DNA of 34,435 nt. It comes from Pseudomonadota bacterium. Lineage in GTDB: Bacteria > Desulfobacterota > Desulfarculia > Desulfarculales > Desulfarculaceae. Position numbers and translations under genes: made by a program. Below are positions 1 to 7,658 of this stretch, one piece after another. Position 1 is the stretch's first letter. Each line of letters starts with the position of its first letter. The notes below the pieces were generated by a model that saw only the letters and a list, made by a program, of their open reading frames with translations, was not told where the DNA came from and did no database searches. The DNA is taken from positions 1-34,435 of the forward strand of contig JAHJPG010000064.1 of the NCBI GenBank assembly GCA_018819925.1. Direction: 5' to 3'.

Positions 1-1
1 A

Positions 2-874
2 GAGTCGGGCAACACCCTGCACATCGAGTTCGATGAGCACCACGCCCTGGAAGACGCCAGGAAAATCGTCAGGGAGGCCGTGGACAACTTCACCAACCGC
101 CGCTCCGACGTGTTGATCCCCAACGTCAAGGAAAAGATGGTGGTGGGCTTCAGCCAAGAGGCCATCAAGTATCACCTGGGCGGCACCTTCCGCGGCTCCT
201 ACGTTCCCCTGAACGACAACATCATCAACGGCCGCATCCGGGGCATCGGCGGCGTGGTGGGCTGCAACAACGCCCGCACCATGCACGACTCGGCCCACCT
301 GACCGTGGTGAAGGAGCTTCTGAAGAACGACGTCATCGTCCTGACCACCGGCTGCAACGCCATGGCTTGCGGCAAGGCCGGCCTGTTGAGCCCCGAGTCG
401 GCGGCGGTCTACTGCGGCCCCGGCCTGGCCGAGGTCTGCGAGACGGTGGGCATCCCGCCGGTGCTGCACATGGGTTCGTGCGTGGACAACAGCCGCATCC
501 TCATGGCCGCCACCCAGGTGGTCAAGGCCGGCGGCCTGGGCAAGGACATCAGCGACCTGCCCGCGGCCGGCTCCGCCCCCGAGTGGATGAGCGAGAAGGC
601 CATCAGCATCGGTCACTACTTCGTGGCCAGCGGCGTGTACACCATCTTCGGAGTGGGCCTGCCGGTCACCGGCGCGCCGCGCTTCCAGAACCACCTGTTC
701 AAGGAGTTGGAGGACATCTACGGAGGCATGTGGGACCTTGAAGTGGATCCCTATGAGCATGCCCACAAGATGATCGCTCATATCGATAAAAAGCGCGCCG
801 CCCTGGGCCTGGACAAGAAGAAAGAGCGCGTACTCATGGACATGGCTGACCGGCAGAAGCTGGACGCGGCCTAG
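2..874 (+). CDS. cooS: Carbon monoxide dehydrogenase catalytic subunit (C-terminal part)
   Basis: The reading frame is open from the window edge, so only about the last 290 residues are present. The product is the Ni-Fe-S CO dehydrogenase (also called acsA when paired with ACS), which interconverts CO2 and CO and feeds CO to the acetyl-CoA synthase. All three C-terminal C-cluster cysteines of the family are seen in context: GCNN (codon at 263-265), TTGCNA (353-355) and HMGSCVDN (479-481). They match Cys446, Cys476 and Cys526 of Carboxydothermus CODH-II as I remember that sequence. The N-terminal B/D-cluster cysteines lie outside the window. The gene ends 30 nt before acsB, so an operon is very likely. 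The ACS neighbour marks it as the carbon-fixing (or acetate-oxidising) CODH rather than a respiratory one. Confidence 0.96.
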   Translation, partial: ESGNTLHIEFDEHHALEDARKIVREAVDNFTNRRSDVLIPNVKEKMVVGFSQEAIKYHLGGTFRGSYVPLNDNIINGRIRGIGGVVGCNNARTMHDSAHLTVVKELLKNDVIVLTTGCNAMACGKAGLLSPESAAVYCGPGLAEVCETVGIPPVLHMGSCVDNSRILMAATQVVKAGGLGKDISDLPAAGSAPEWMSEKAISIGHYFVASGVYTIFGVGLPVTGAPRFQNHLFKELEDIYGGMWDLEVDPYEHAHKMIAHIDKKRAALGLDKKKERVLMDMADRQKLDAA

Positions 875-904
875 GCCCGCTAGGGAGAAAGGGGACCATA
901 AGAA

Positions 905-3151
905 ATGTCCAAGCTAGTAGCATTTGCCGCCATCCAAGGCGCTTACAATATCGTGGCCAAAGTGGAAGGCCTGTACAAACGGGCCGTGGAGCAGTATGGA
1001 CCCGAGCAGAAGCTCGAGTTCCCCAACACCGGCTACTTCCTTCCCATCATTTATTCCTTGCTGGGCATCCCGGTAAAGGACCTGGCCAGCGCCAAGCGGC
1101 CCCTTGAGGTCGCCCGCAGCTTGCTGCCCGCCCACGTGCAGCGGGCCACCCACCTTCCCTACCTGGGCCCCCTGCTGGACGCCGGCATGGCCGCCCTGTT
1201 CGCCGAGGAAATCGCCGAGGCCATCCGCTACGTCGACGATCCCGACTTCTACCTGCACTCCGAGGAGTGCGAGGTGGTCAAGGACGCCGAGGGCAAGGTG
1301 GACTGGGCCAAGAGCAAGATATGGCTGGGCGCGGCCGACGACGTGGTCATGCGTAAACGCGGCGTGGAGTTCGTGGACGGTTCGGCCCCGGGCTTCGCGG
1401 CCATCGTCGGCGCCGCTCCCACCCCGGAGCTGGCCAAGGAGATCGCCGAGGAGTATCAGCGGCGCAACCTGTACGTGTTCATGGCCGCCAACCAAAGCGG
1501 CACCACCTTTACCGAGCAGCTGGTCGAGTCCGACGTGCAGGTCGGGTGGGGCACCCGCCTGGTGCCCTTCGGCCCCGACATCAGCGCCGCGGTCTTCGCC
1601 CTGGGCTTCGCCAACCGCGCGGCCATGGCCTTCGGCGGCGTGAAACCCGGCGACTATCGCCGCATCCTGCAGTACAACAAGGACCGCGTGTTCGCGTTCG
1701 TCAACGCGCTGGGCGAGGTTAACGCCGAGTGGGCCGCCAACGCGGCCGGCTGCGTCAACTGGGGCTTCCCCACCATCGCCGACACCGACATCCCCGAGAT
1801 CCTGCCCACCGGCGTGTGCACCTACGAGCACGTGGTGGCCAACGTGGGTCCGCACGAGATGGTGCAGAAGTCGGTGGAAGTGCGCGGCCTCAAGACCGTC
1901 ATCACCAAGGTGGACATCCCGCTCAGCTACGGCGCGGCCTTCGAGGGCGAGCGCATCCGCAAGGACGACCTGTTCGTGGAGTTCGGCGGCGGCAAGACCC
2001 AGATGACCGAGCTGGTGGAAATGGCGGAGATGGACGAAACCGAGGACGGCAAGGTAACCGTCATCGGCAAGGACCTCACCGACCTGGGCGAAAAGGGCGG
2101 CCGTCTTCCCATGGGCATCTCGGTCAAGGTGGCCGGACGCAAGATGCAGGCGGACTTCGAGCCCATCCTGGAGCGCCAGATTCACCACCTGATCAACTAC
2201 GCCCAGGGCGTCATGCACATCGGCCAGCGCGACATCGCCTGGGTGCGCTTGGGCAAGCCTGCGGTGGAGAAGGGCTTCACCCTGAAGCACTTCGGCCAGA
2301 TCCTACACGACATGTTCCACAAGGACTTCGGCAGCATCCTGGACAAGGTGGAAGTGACCATCTTGACCGATCCCAAGGACGTGGAGGAGTTCACCAAGAA
2401 GGCGCGCGCGGCCTACAAGGGCCGTGACGAGCGCGTGGAAAACATGACCGACGAGGGTGTGGAGACCTACTACTCCTGCACCCTGTGCCAGAGTTTCGCG
2501 CCCACCCACGTGTGCGTGGTCAGCCCTGAGCGCACCGGCCTTTGCGGCGCCTACAACTGGTTCGACTGCAAGGCCTCCTTTGAGATCAACCCCACCGGTC
2601 CCAACCAGCCCATCGAGAAGGGCGAGTGCCTGGACCCGGTGCTGGGCAACTGGAAGGGCGTCAATGAGTTCGTGTCCAAGGCCTCCCGCGGGGCCGTGGA
2701 GAGCTACAACTTCTACAGCCTGCTCATCGAACCCATGACCACCTGCGGTTGCTGCGAGTGCATCGCCGCGGTGCTGCCCGCCTGCAACGGCGTTATGACC
2801 GTACACCGCGACTACACTGGCGAGACCCCCTGCGGCATGAAGTTCACCACCCTGGCGGGCGTCATGGGCGGCGGTCAGAGCTCCCCGGGCTTCGTGGGCC
2901 ACTCCAAGTACAACATCGTGCAGCGCAAGTACATCGTCGGCGACGGCGGCCTGCTGCGCATGGTGTGGATGCCCAAGAGCCTCAAGGAAGAGCTGGCCGA
3001 TGGCATCAAGCGCCGTGGCCAGGAGATGGGCGTGCCCGACCTGTTCGATAAGATCGCCGATGAGACCGTGGGCATCGACGAAGCCACCGTGTTGGAGTAC
3101 CTGCAGAAGGTGGGACACCCCGCTATCAACATGGACCCCATCACCGGCTAA
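905..3151 (+). CDS. acsB: Acetyl-CoA synthase (CODH/ACS alpha subunit)
   Basis: This 748-residue cytoplasmic enzyme condenses CO, the methyl group of the corrinoid protein and CoA into acetyl-CoA, or runs in reverse during acetate oxidation. Length fits the bacterial AcsB family (about 730 residues). The A-cluster is complete: Cys525, Cys528, Cys537 and Cys547 are the cubane/bridging set, and the Cys614-Gly615-Cys616 motif holds the distal nickel. Each is offset by exactly 19 from Moorella Cys506, 509, 518, 528, 595 and 597. The N-terminal third is the CODH-contacting domain. The start is the ATG at 905, with a GGGGA stretch upstream. A strong hairpin follows the stop codon, before acsC. Confidence 0.98.
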   Translation: MSKLVAFAAIQGAYNIVAKVEGLYKRAVEQYGPEQKLEFPNTGYFLPIIYSLLGIPVKDLASAKRPLEVARSLLPAHVQRATHLPYLGPLLDAGMAALFAEEIAEAIRYVDDPDFYLHSEECEVVKDAEGKVDWAKSKIWLGAADDVVMRKRGVEFVDGSAPGFAAIVGAAPTPELAKEIAEEYQRRNLYVFMAANQSGTTFTEQLVESDVQVGWGTRLVPFGPDISAAVFALGFANRAAMAFGGVKPGDYRRILQYNKDRVFAFVNALGEVNAEWAANAAGCVNWGFPTIADTDIPEILPTGVCTYEHVVANVGPHEMVQKSVEVRGLKTVITKVDIPLSYGAAFEGERIRKDDLFVEFGGGKTQMTELVEMAEMDETEDGKVTVIGKDLTDLGEKGGRLPMGISVKVAGRKMQADFEPILERQIHHLINYAQGVMHIGQRDIAWVRLGKPAVEKGFTLKHFGQILHDMFHKDFGSILDKVEVTILTDPKDVEEFTKKARAAYKGRDERVENMTDEGVETYYSCTLCQSFAPTHVCVVSPERTGLCGAYNWFDCKASFEINPTGPNQPIEKGECLDPVLGNWKGVNEFVSKASRGAVESYNFYSLLIEPMTTCGCCECIAAVLPACNGVMTVHRDYTGETPCGMKFTTLAGVMGGGQSSPGFVGHSKYNIVQRKYIVGDGGLLRMVWMPKSLKEELADGIKRRGQEMGVPDLFDKIADETVGIDEATVLEYLQKVGHPAINMDPITG

Positions 3152-3167
3152 CAAACCGACCCGAACC

Positions 3168-3191
3168 GGGGCCCCCCTTCGGGGGGGCCCC
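3168..3191 (+). promoter_or_regulatory. Intercistronic RNA hairpin between acsB and acsC
   Basis: The bases GGGGCCCCCC (3168-3177), a TTCG loop (3178-3181) and GGGGGGCCCC (3182-3191) make a perfect 10-bp stem with a stable tetraloop. No T-run follows, so it does not look like a simple intrinsic terminator. Its place inside an obvious operon suggests an mRNA stability, processing or partial attenuation element that sets the ratio of AcsB to AcsC. That role is inferred. Confidence 0.6.
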
Positions 3192-3239
3192 ACGTAAGCG
3201 CTGAATGATACAAGCGGGTTCCTCGGAGAGGAGTGGACC

Positions 3240-4586
3240 ATGGCCCTGACTGGAATTCAAATCTTCAAACTTCTGCCCAAAACCAACTGCGGGGAGTGCG
3301 GGGTTCCCACCTGCCTGGCCTTTGCCATGAACTTGGCGGCCGGCAAGGCGGAGTTGGACTCCTGCCCCTACGTTTCCGACGAGGCTCGCGAGCAACTGGC
3401 CGAGGCCAGCGCTCCCCCCATTCGGCCTCTAACCGTGGGCAGCGGAGACACCGCGGTCAAGATCGGCGGCGAGACCGTCTTGTTCCGCCACGAGAAAACC
3501 TTCTTCAACCCTCCGGGCATCGCCGGGCGCATCAAGGACACCGACGCCGACATCGCGGACAAGGTCAAGAAATGGGCCGAGTTCCAGTATGAGCGCGTCG
3601 GCTTGAACCTTCGCCCGGAGCTGGTGTTCCTGGAGTGCGCCAGCGGCGACGCCGCCAAGTTCGAAGCCGCCGCCAAGGCGGTGGTGGAGGCCAGCGACCT
3701 GTCGCTGATTTTGGCCTGTGAAGACCCCGAGGTCATGGCCCCGGTGGCCAAGGCCATGAAGGACAAAAAGCCTCTGATTTACGGGGCCACCAACGCCAAC
3801 GCAGACAAGATGAGCGCCATCGCCGGTGAGCTGGGGCTGCCCCTGGGCATCAAGGCCGTGGACATCGACGAGGCCATGGCCCTGAGCGACGAGCTGACCG
3901 ACGCCGGACACAAGGATCTGGTCATCGACAGCGGCGCCCGCGACATCGCCGGCATGTTCCAGGACCAGATCGCCATCCGCCGCTCGGCCCTGCTGCAGCA
4001 GAACCGCACCCTGGGCTTTCCCACCATTTGCTTCGCCAGCGCACTGGGCGAGGACATGGGCGAGCAAGTAGTGGCGGCGGCCATGCTGGTGGCCAAGTAC
4101 GCCGGCATCATCGTCCTGGACGACCTGAGCGCCGAGGCGGTGTTCCCGCTCTTGCTGGAGCGGCTCAACATCTACACCGACCCCCAGCGGCCCATGACCG
4201 TGACCCAGGGCATCTACGAAATCGGCGGCCCCAACCCGGACAGCCCCCTGCTCATCACCACCAACTTCTCGCTGACCTACTTCATCGTCAGCGGCGAGGT
4301 AGAGTCTTCCCGTGTGCCCGCATGGCTCCTTATCAAGGACACCGAGGGACTCAGCGTCATGACCGCCTGGGCCGCCGGCAAGTTCTCCGGCGACGACGTG
4401 GGCATGTTCGTAAAGAAGGTTGGTATCGAGGAGAAGATCAATCACAAATCCCTGGTGATCCCCGGCTACGCCGCGGCCATCGCCGGTGACGTGGAGGAGG
4501 AGCTGCCCGGTTGGAACATCCAGGTGGGCCCCCGCGAGGCAGCGCACTTGACCAAGTTCCTCAAGGAGTGGGCGCCGGGCGCCTAG
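3240..4586 (+). CDS. acsC: Corrinoid iron-sulfur protein large (gamma) subunit
   Basis: This 448-residue protein carries the [4Fe-4S] cluster and, with the AcsD small subunit, the cobamide that shuttles methyl groups from AcsE to the ACS A-cluster. The N-terminal cluster motif is intact: Cys17, Cys20, Cys25 and Cys42, with the C-x2-C-x4-C-x16-C spacing of the family. The middle is the TIM-barrel domain and the C-terminus is the cobamide-binding domain. A clear GAGGAG ribosome site lies 6 nt before the ATG. The gene follows acsB after an 88-nt gap holding a hairpin and precedes acsE by 30 nt. Its normal partner acsD is not in this window, which is unusual since acsC and acsD are often adjacent. 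Confidence 0.97.
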   Translation: MALTGIQIFKLLPKTNCGECGVPTCLAFAMNLAAGKAELDSCPYVSDEAREQLAEASAPPIRPLTVGSGDTAVKIGGETVLFRHEKTFFNPPGIAGRIKDTDADIADKVKKWAEFQYERVGLNLRPELVFLECASGDAAKFEAAAKAVVEASDLSLILACEDPEVMAPVAKAMKDKKPLIYGATNANADKMSAIAGELGLPLGIKAVDIDEAMALSDELTDAGHKDLVIDSGARDIAGMFQDQIAIRRSALLQQNRTLGFPTICFASALGEDMGEQVVAAAMLVAKYAGIIVLDDLSAEAVFPLLLERLNIYTDPQRPMTVTQGIYEIGGPNPDSPLLITTNFSLTYFIVSGEVESSRVPAWLLIKDTEGLSVMTAWAAGKFSGDDVGMFVKKVGIEEKINHKSLVIPGYAAAIAGDVEEELPGWNIQVGPREAAHLTKFLKEWAPGA

Positions 4587-4616
4587 GCGTTTTCTCCCCG
4601 AGCAGAGAGGGTGATC

Positions 4617-5561
4617 ATGAAGACCATCGGCGAGAACCTTAACGTAATCAAAACAGAGATCGGCAAGGCCTTTAAAGACCGCAATCCCGAGCCGATCCAA
4701 AGGTACGCCTTGGCCGAAAAGGCCGCGAAGGTGGACTACATCGACATCAACCTGGGCCCAGCACGCAAGGGCGGCCCCGAGCTGATGCAGTGGGTGGTGA
4801 AGACGGTGCAGGAGGTGGTGCCCGACGTACCCCTGGCCCTGGACACCAGCAACATCGAAGCCATCGAGGCCGGCCTGGAGGTGCACAAGGGCACCGCGTT
4901 GGTCAACTCGGTGATGGCACGCCCGGAGCGCTACACCGTAATGTGGCCCATCGTGGCCAAGTACAACGCCGAGGCGGTGGCCCTGCTGTGGGGCCCCGAC
5001 GGCCTGCCCCGGGATGAGAACGAGCGCGCCGCCCTGTGCGTGGAGCTGTGCTATGCGGCCAACGAGCTGGGCATAGAAAACGAGCGCTTGTTCGTGGACC
5101 CCATCATCACCCCGGTCAACATCCAGCAAGAGCAGCTCATGAACAACCTGGCGTTCATGATGATGCTCCAAGACATCTGCCCTGGAGCCAAGAGCACCAA
5201 CGGCCTGTCCAACATCTCTAACGGCACCCCCTGGCGCGAGCCTCTCAACTCGATCTACATGATCATGTTGGAGCGCGCCGGCATGTACAGCTCCATCGTG
5301 GACTACGAGGACAAGCTGCTCATGCAGATCGCCCAGGGCCACCACCAAAACTTGGTGGATATCGTGCATAAGGTCCAGGACGGCGAGATCAACGACCCGG
5401 GCGAGGTGGAAGCCGGCGTCGGCCGCACCTTCGTGTCCGGCGCCCTGGCCATCCTGGGCAAGGTACTCTACTCCGACTCATGGTTCCAAATCGAAGGCGG
5501 GACCAGCGAGAAGGAAGTGGAGGAGTTCGCCGAGGCCTACGCCGCCGAGAAAGGGCTGTAG
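4617..5561 (+). CDS. acsE: Methyltetrahydrofolate:corrinoid iron-sulfur protein methyltransferase
   Basis: The product (314 residues) transfers the N5-methyl group of methyl-tetrahydrofolate to Co(I) of the corrinoid protein, joining the methyl branch to the carbonyl branch. It shows the pterin-binding TIM-barrel features of the family: an N-terminal IGENLNV stretch, the DYIDINLGP strand, the LDTSN motif and the NGLSNIS loop. It is longer than the Moorella enzyme (about 262 residues). I chose the ATG at 4617 over the in-frame GTG at 4611 because the AGAGAGG ribosome site ends right at 4610, which leaves proper spacing only for 4617. The 30-nt gap from acsC places it in the same operon. Confidence 0.93.
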   Translation: MKTIGENLNVIKTEIGKAFKDRNPEPIQRYALAEKAAKVDYIDINLGPARKGGPELMQWVVKTVQEVVPDVPLALDTSNIEAIEAGLEVHKGTALVNSVMARPERYTVMWPIVAKYNAEAVALLWGPDGLPRDENERAALCVELCYAANELGIENERLFVDPIITPVNIQQEQLMNNLAFMMMLQDICPGAKSTNGLSNISNGTPWREPLNSIYMIMLERAGMYSSIVDYEDKLLMQIAQGHHQNLVDIVHKVQDGEINDPGEVEAGVGRTFVSGALAILGKVLYSDSWFQIEGGTSEKEVEEFAEAYAAEKGL

Positions 5562-5643
5562 GCCCGATCTCCGGCGGCTACGGGCCGCATAAGCTCGCCA
5601 AGGCTGGTCCGAAGGGATGGCTTTGGCGTGGGAGAGGGAAATT

Positions 5644-5802
5644 ATGAGCGGGCAAAAGCTAAAAGCTAAAGCCTCCAAGAAACCGAAAGAGGAATACGGC
5701 GAGCCCCGCCCCCAGGGCGTGGCCGGACCCGATGCCTCCTACGTGGAAAAAACACTGAATCGCTGGCGCCTGCGCGGCAACGGCGTGTTGCGTAGTAAGT
5801 AA
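5644..5802 (+). CDS. Small basic protein of unknown function behind acsE
   Basis: The ORF encodes 52 residues. The N-terminal half is lysine-rich (KLKAKASKKPKEE) and the C-terminal half reads YVEKTLNRWRLRGNGVLRSK. I do not recognise a family. The ATG at 5644 has a GGAGAGGG ribosome site about 5 nt upstream, better placed than the in-frame ATG at 5617. It lies 82 nt after acsE, on the same strand and before the operon terminator at 5883, so it is probably co-transcribed with the CODH/ACS genes. The basic tail could bind nucleic acid or a partner subunit, but that is only a guess. A chance ORF remains possible. Confidence 0.6.
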   Translation: MSGQKLKAKASKKPKEEYGEPRPQGVAGPDASYVEKTLNRWRLRGNGVLRSK

Positions 5803-5882
5803 GATCTGCACCTGGCCGGCCCCGGCCGGCCGCTGAAGATCCTCCCAGGGGCATCACCGCCCCTCCCTTCCAAGGGACCCGG

Positions 5883-5920
5883 GACCGGCGAACGGCAACC
5901 CCGTTCGCCGGTCATTTATT
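5883..5920 (+). terminator. Intrinsic terminator of the CODH/ACS operon
   Basis: GACCGGCGAACGG (5883-5895), a 5-nt loop and CCGTTCGCCGGTC (5901-5913) form a perfect 13-bp stem followed by ATTTATT. It lies after the small ORF and just before the convergent methyltransferase gene, so it ends plus-strand transcription of the acs genes. Its opposite strand has no good T-run. Confidence 0.85.
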
Positions 5921-5942
5921 TGGGCCCGGCTGCCTGGGCAGT

Positions 5943-6536
5943 TCAGGTTTTTCGGTACAAGGCCAGGTAGTTGAAGCCCATGTCTTCCAGATGTTCGCGC
6001 CGAAACCCCTGGGGCGAAACCAGGCGGTCAAGCTCCGGGGGAGCAATGCGCAGGTGCTCCGGCGGGCCGAAGGATAGGTCGGCCAGGGAGCAGTTGAGCA
6101 CCGCCAGGCGTCCCCTGGGCCGCAGAACCCGCTTGATTTCGCCGAAGAGCCCGCCACCGGCCAGGGTGAACTTGATCACGTGCAGCACCGTGGCCAGCAG
6201 GCACAAGTCCACGCTTAGATCTTGCAGGGGCAGGGGTTCACGCAGGTCGGCGGCCAGGGTGGTGAGGTTCTCCAGGCCCCGCGCCTTGGCCTCATTCGCC
6301 AGGGAGGCCAGCAGGCGCGGGTCGCGGTCCAGGGCCCAGACCCGTCCGCCAGGGCCCACCCGCCGGGCGGCCTCCAGGGCGTAATCCCCCGGCCCGCAGC
6401 CCAGGTCGGCCAAGGCATGGCCGGGGCCGAGAGCCAGTATCCGCCACAGGCGCTGGGCGTCTTGCATGGCGTAGCTGCTGGGCCCGCGCCGTTGGCGGTT
6501 GGCGCTTGCAGCGTGGCCGCGCTGATCATGGCTCAT
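5943..6536 (-). CDS. Class I SAM-dependent methyltransferase
   Basis: This 197-residue protein has the Rossmann motif I DLGCGPGDY near residues 44-52, an acidic strand-2 end (ALDRD near 68-72) and a DLRE segment near 98-101, all typical of SAM binding. The substrate cannot be named from sequence. The ATG at 6536 is preferred over the upstream in-frame ATG at 6587 because GGGAG sits 5 nt before it. It is the last gene of a minus-strand row after two DUF5320-type genes and a DUF134 regulator. Small methyltransferases of this kind occur near such cassettes in anaerobes, so a link to metal or corrinoid chemistry is possible but unproven. Confidence 0.85.
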   Translation of the reverse strand: MSHDQRGHAASANRQRRGPSSYAMQDAQRLWRILALGPGHALADLGCGPGDYALEAARRVGPGGRVWALDRDPRLLASLANEAKARGLENLTTLAADLREPLPLQDLSVDLCLLATVLHVIKFTLAGGGLFGEIKRVLRPRGRLAVLNCSLADLSFGPPEHLRIAPPELDRLVSPQGFRREHLEDMGFNYLALYRKT

Positions 6537-6658
6537 GGCGGCTCCCGTTGTAGGCCGGCTGGAAATGGCGCCCCCAGACCTTCCCATGGGGGAGGCCCGG
6601 GGGGTTGAGGTGGGCTCGGGCCAACCGATGATTCATAGGTTGGCCGGCGCCTGGTTTC

Positions 6659-6874
6659 TTAGGCGCCTTGGCCGCGCCGGCCGCTGCCGCGCTGGCCTTG
6701 ACCCTGACCCTGGCCCTTGCCCTTGCCCTGGCCCTGGCCCTGACCCTGGCCCTGGCCATTGCCTTGGCCCTGGCCGCGCCCGCCTTGGCGATTTTTGCCG
6801 CCACCGCAGGGTCCTTGGCCCTTGCCGGTGCCGCGTCCTTGACCGCGAGGTCCGGTTCCATCCTTAAATGGCAT
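6659..6874 (-). CDS. Gly/Gln-rich DUF5320-like small protein
   Basis: The 71-residue product begins MPFKDGTGPRGQG, the typical start of DUF5320-type proteins, and has one PCGGG cysteine. From about residue 33 it becomes a near-pure Gly-Gln (with some Lys) dipeptide repeat, and it lacks the C-terminal coiled coil seen in its neighbour. Function is unknown. In many anaerobes such proteins lie beside DUF134 regulators and iron-molybdenum-cofactor-like (NifX/NifB type) proteins. It is a likely paralogue of the gene just upstream (6911-7228). Several overlapping frames are open here only because of the hexamer repeat. Confidence 0.72.
   Translation of the reverse strand: MPFKDGTGPRGQGRGTGKGQGPCGGGKNRQGGRGQGQGNGQGQGQGQGQGKGKGQGQGQGQRGSGRRGQGA
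6692..6775. repeat. Imperfect hexanucleotide repeat (GGCCAG/GGTCAG type)
   Basis: On the plus strand the segment is a run of CCCTGG, CCCTGA and CCCTTG-like units, about 14 in number. In the coding (minus) frame each six-base unit gives Gly-Gln or Gly-Lys, so length changes by whole units would keep the frame and vary the length of the protein tail. Confidence 0.8.
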
Positions 6875-6910
6875 GGGTATTACCTCCCATCGTTAGTTTG
6901 TTTCAAGTTG

Positions 6911-7228
6911 TCAGTCCGATGCTTCCACGTCCTGCCGGTTGAGCCGGGCCTCCAGCTGGGCCAGGCGCCGCCGCAGGGCTTGGTTTTCGGCCAGTAGATC
7001 CTGGGACGCGGGGCCCATGGCCCCCTGGCCCTGGCCGCGTCCGCGCCCCCTGGCCCGGCCTCCGCCGCAGGGGCCCTGGCCCCTTCCCCGTCCCTGGCCA
7101 TAGGCCTGGGGGTTTTCCCAAGCCATGCCCTGACCCTGGTCGGCGCGGGCATTTCCGGTGCAGCGTCCCCGGCCTCCGCCGGTCATCGGTCCTTGTCCCT
7201 GGGGTCCTCTTCCATTGAATCCAGGCAT
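6911..7228 (-). CDS. DUF5320 domain-containing protein
   Basis: This 105-residue protein starts with MPGFNGRGPQGQGPMTGGGRG, the hallmark of DUF5320, continues with a Gly/Arg/Gln-rich middle containing two cysteines (GRC and PCGGG), and ends in a heptad-like helix (residues about 79-100, LLAENQALRRRLAQLEARL) suited to a short coiled coil. The function is not established. GAGGAG lies 8 nt before the ATG at 7228. The gene sits 24 nt after the DUF134 regulator gene and is presumably co-transcribed with it. Confidence 0.85.
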   Translation of the reverse strand: MPGFNGRGPQGQGPMTGGGRGRCTGNARADQGQGMAWENPQAYGQGRGRGQGPCGGGRARGRGRGQGQGAMGPASQDLLAENQALRRRLAQLEARLNRQDVEASD

Positions 7229-7252
7229 ATCTTTACTCCTCGTGTCTGTAGT

Positions 7253-7642
7253 TCAGTCTTGCGCGGGACCGCCGCCGCCGCGTCCTCGGCCCATGCCCCG
7301 GCCCATGCCGCGCCCGCCGCCGCGTCCCCGGCCCATGCCTCGGCCCGGACCGGGAGGCACCAGCTCGTAGTCGCCTCCGGCCACCACCAGCTCCATGCCG
7401 TTGGTCAGGGCCCGGGCCACGCTGGCCCTGGCTGCGGCCAACACCCGCCCGAAGGTCTGGCGGCTCACCCCCATGAGGGCGGCGGCCTCCTCCTGGTCCA
7501 GGCCCTCCACCTCGGCCAGGCGCAGGGCCTCCAGGCCCTCCACCGGCAACACCAGCTCCCCGGCGGGAGGACGGTCGTAAGGGCCGAAACGGCGGGCCGG
7601 GGGCTCGGCGTAAACACGGCGGCAACGGCGGGGTCTGGGCAT
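7253..7642 (-). CDS. DUF134 (UPF0251) helix-turn-helix regulator
   Basis: The 129-residue protein starts MPRPRRCRRV, the conserved N-terminus of the DUF134 family, and carries a sigma-region-4-like helix-turn-helix at about residues 37-75 (LRLAEVEGLDQEEAAALMGV, then SRQTFGRVL). The tail from about residue 98 is a Gly/Arg/Met-rich low-complexity stretch like that of the next two genes, which is unusual for a regulator. I chose the ATG at 7642 over 7654 because it gives the family N-terminus and has GGAGG 5 nt upstream. It probably controls its own operon, where two related 20-bp sites flank the promoter. Confidence 0.88.
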   Translation of the reverse strand: MPRPRRCRRVYAEPPARRFGPYDRPPAGELVLPVEGLEALRLAEVEGLDQEEAAALMGVSRQTFGRVLAAARASVARALTNGMELVVAGGDYELVPPGPGRGMGRGRGGGRGMGRGMGRGRGGGGPAQD

Positions 7643-7658
7643 GAAGTCCTCCAAGCAG

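Noticed and set aside
914-2290. Long minus-strand ORF opposite acsB
   Set aside because: It is antisense to a clearly coding AcsB frame with all active-site residues. Its His/Leu/Gly-rich composition is typical of reverse frames in GC-rich genes.
3429-5369. 646-residue minus-strand ORF opposite acsC and acsE
   Set aside because: It spans two real genes and their gap and has no recognisable domain, so it is a shadow of codon bias.
6692-6775. CRISPR array
   Set aside because: The units are six bases, contiguous and in a coding frame, with no spacers. The A/B repeats are also dispersed, not arrayed.
6526-6861. Ala/Arg-repeat ORF overlapping the Gly-Gln-rich gene
   Set aside because: It is the hexanucleotide repeat read in another frame. 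Only the frame starting MPFKDGTGP fits a family.
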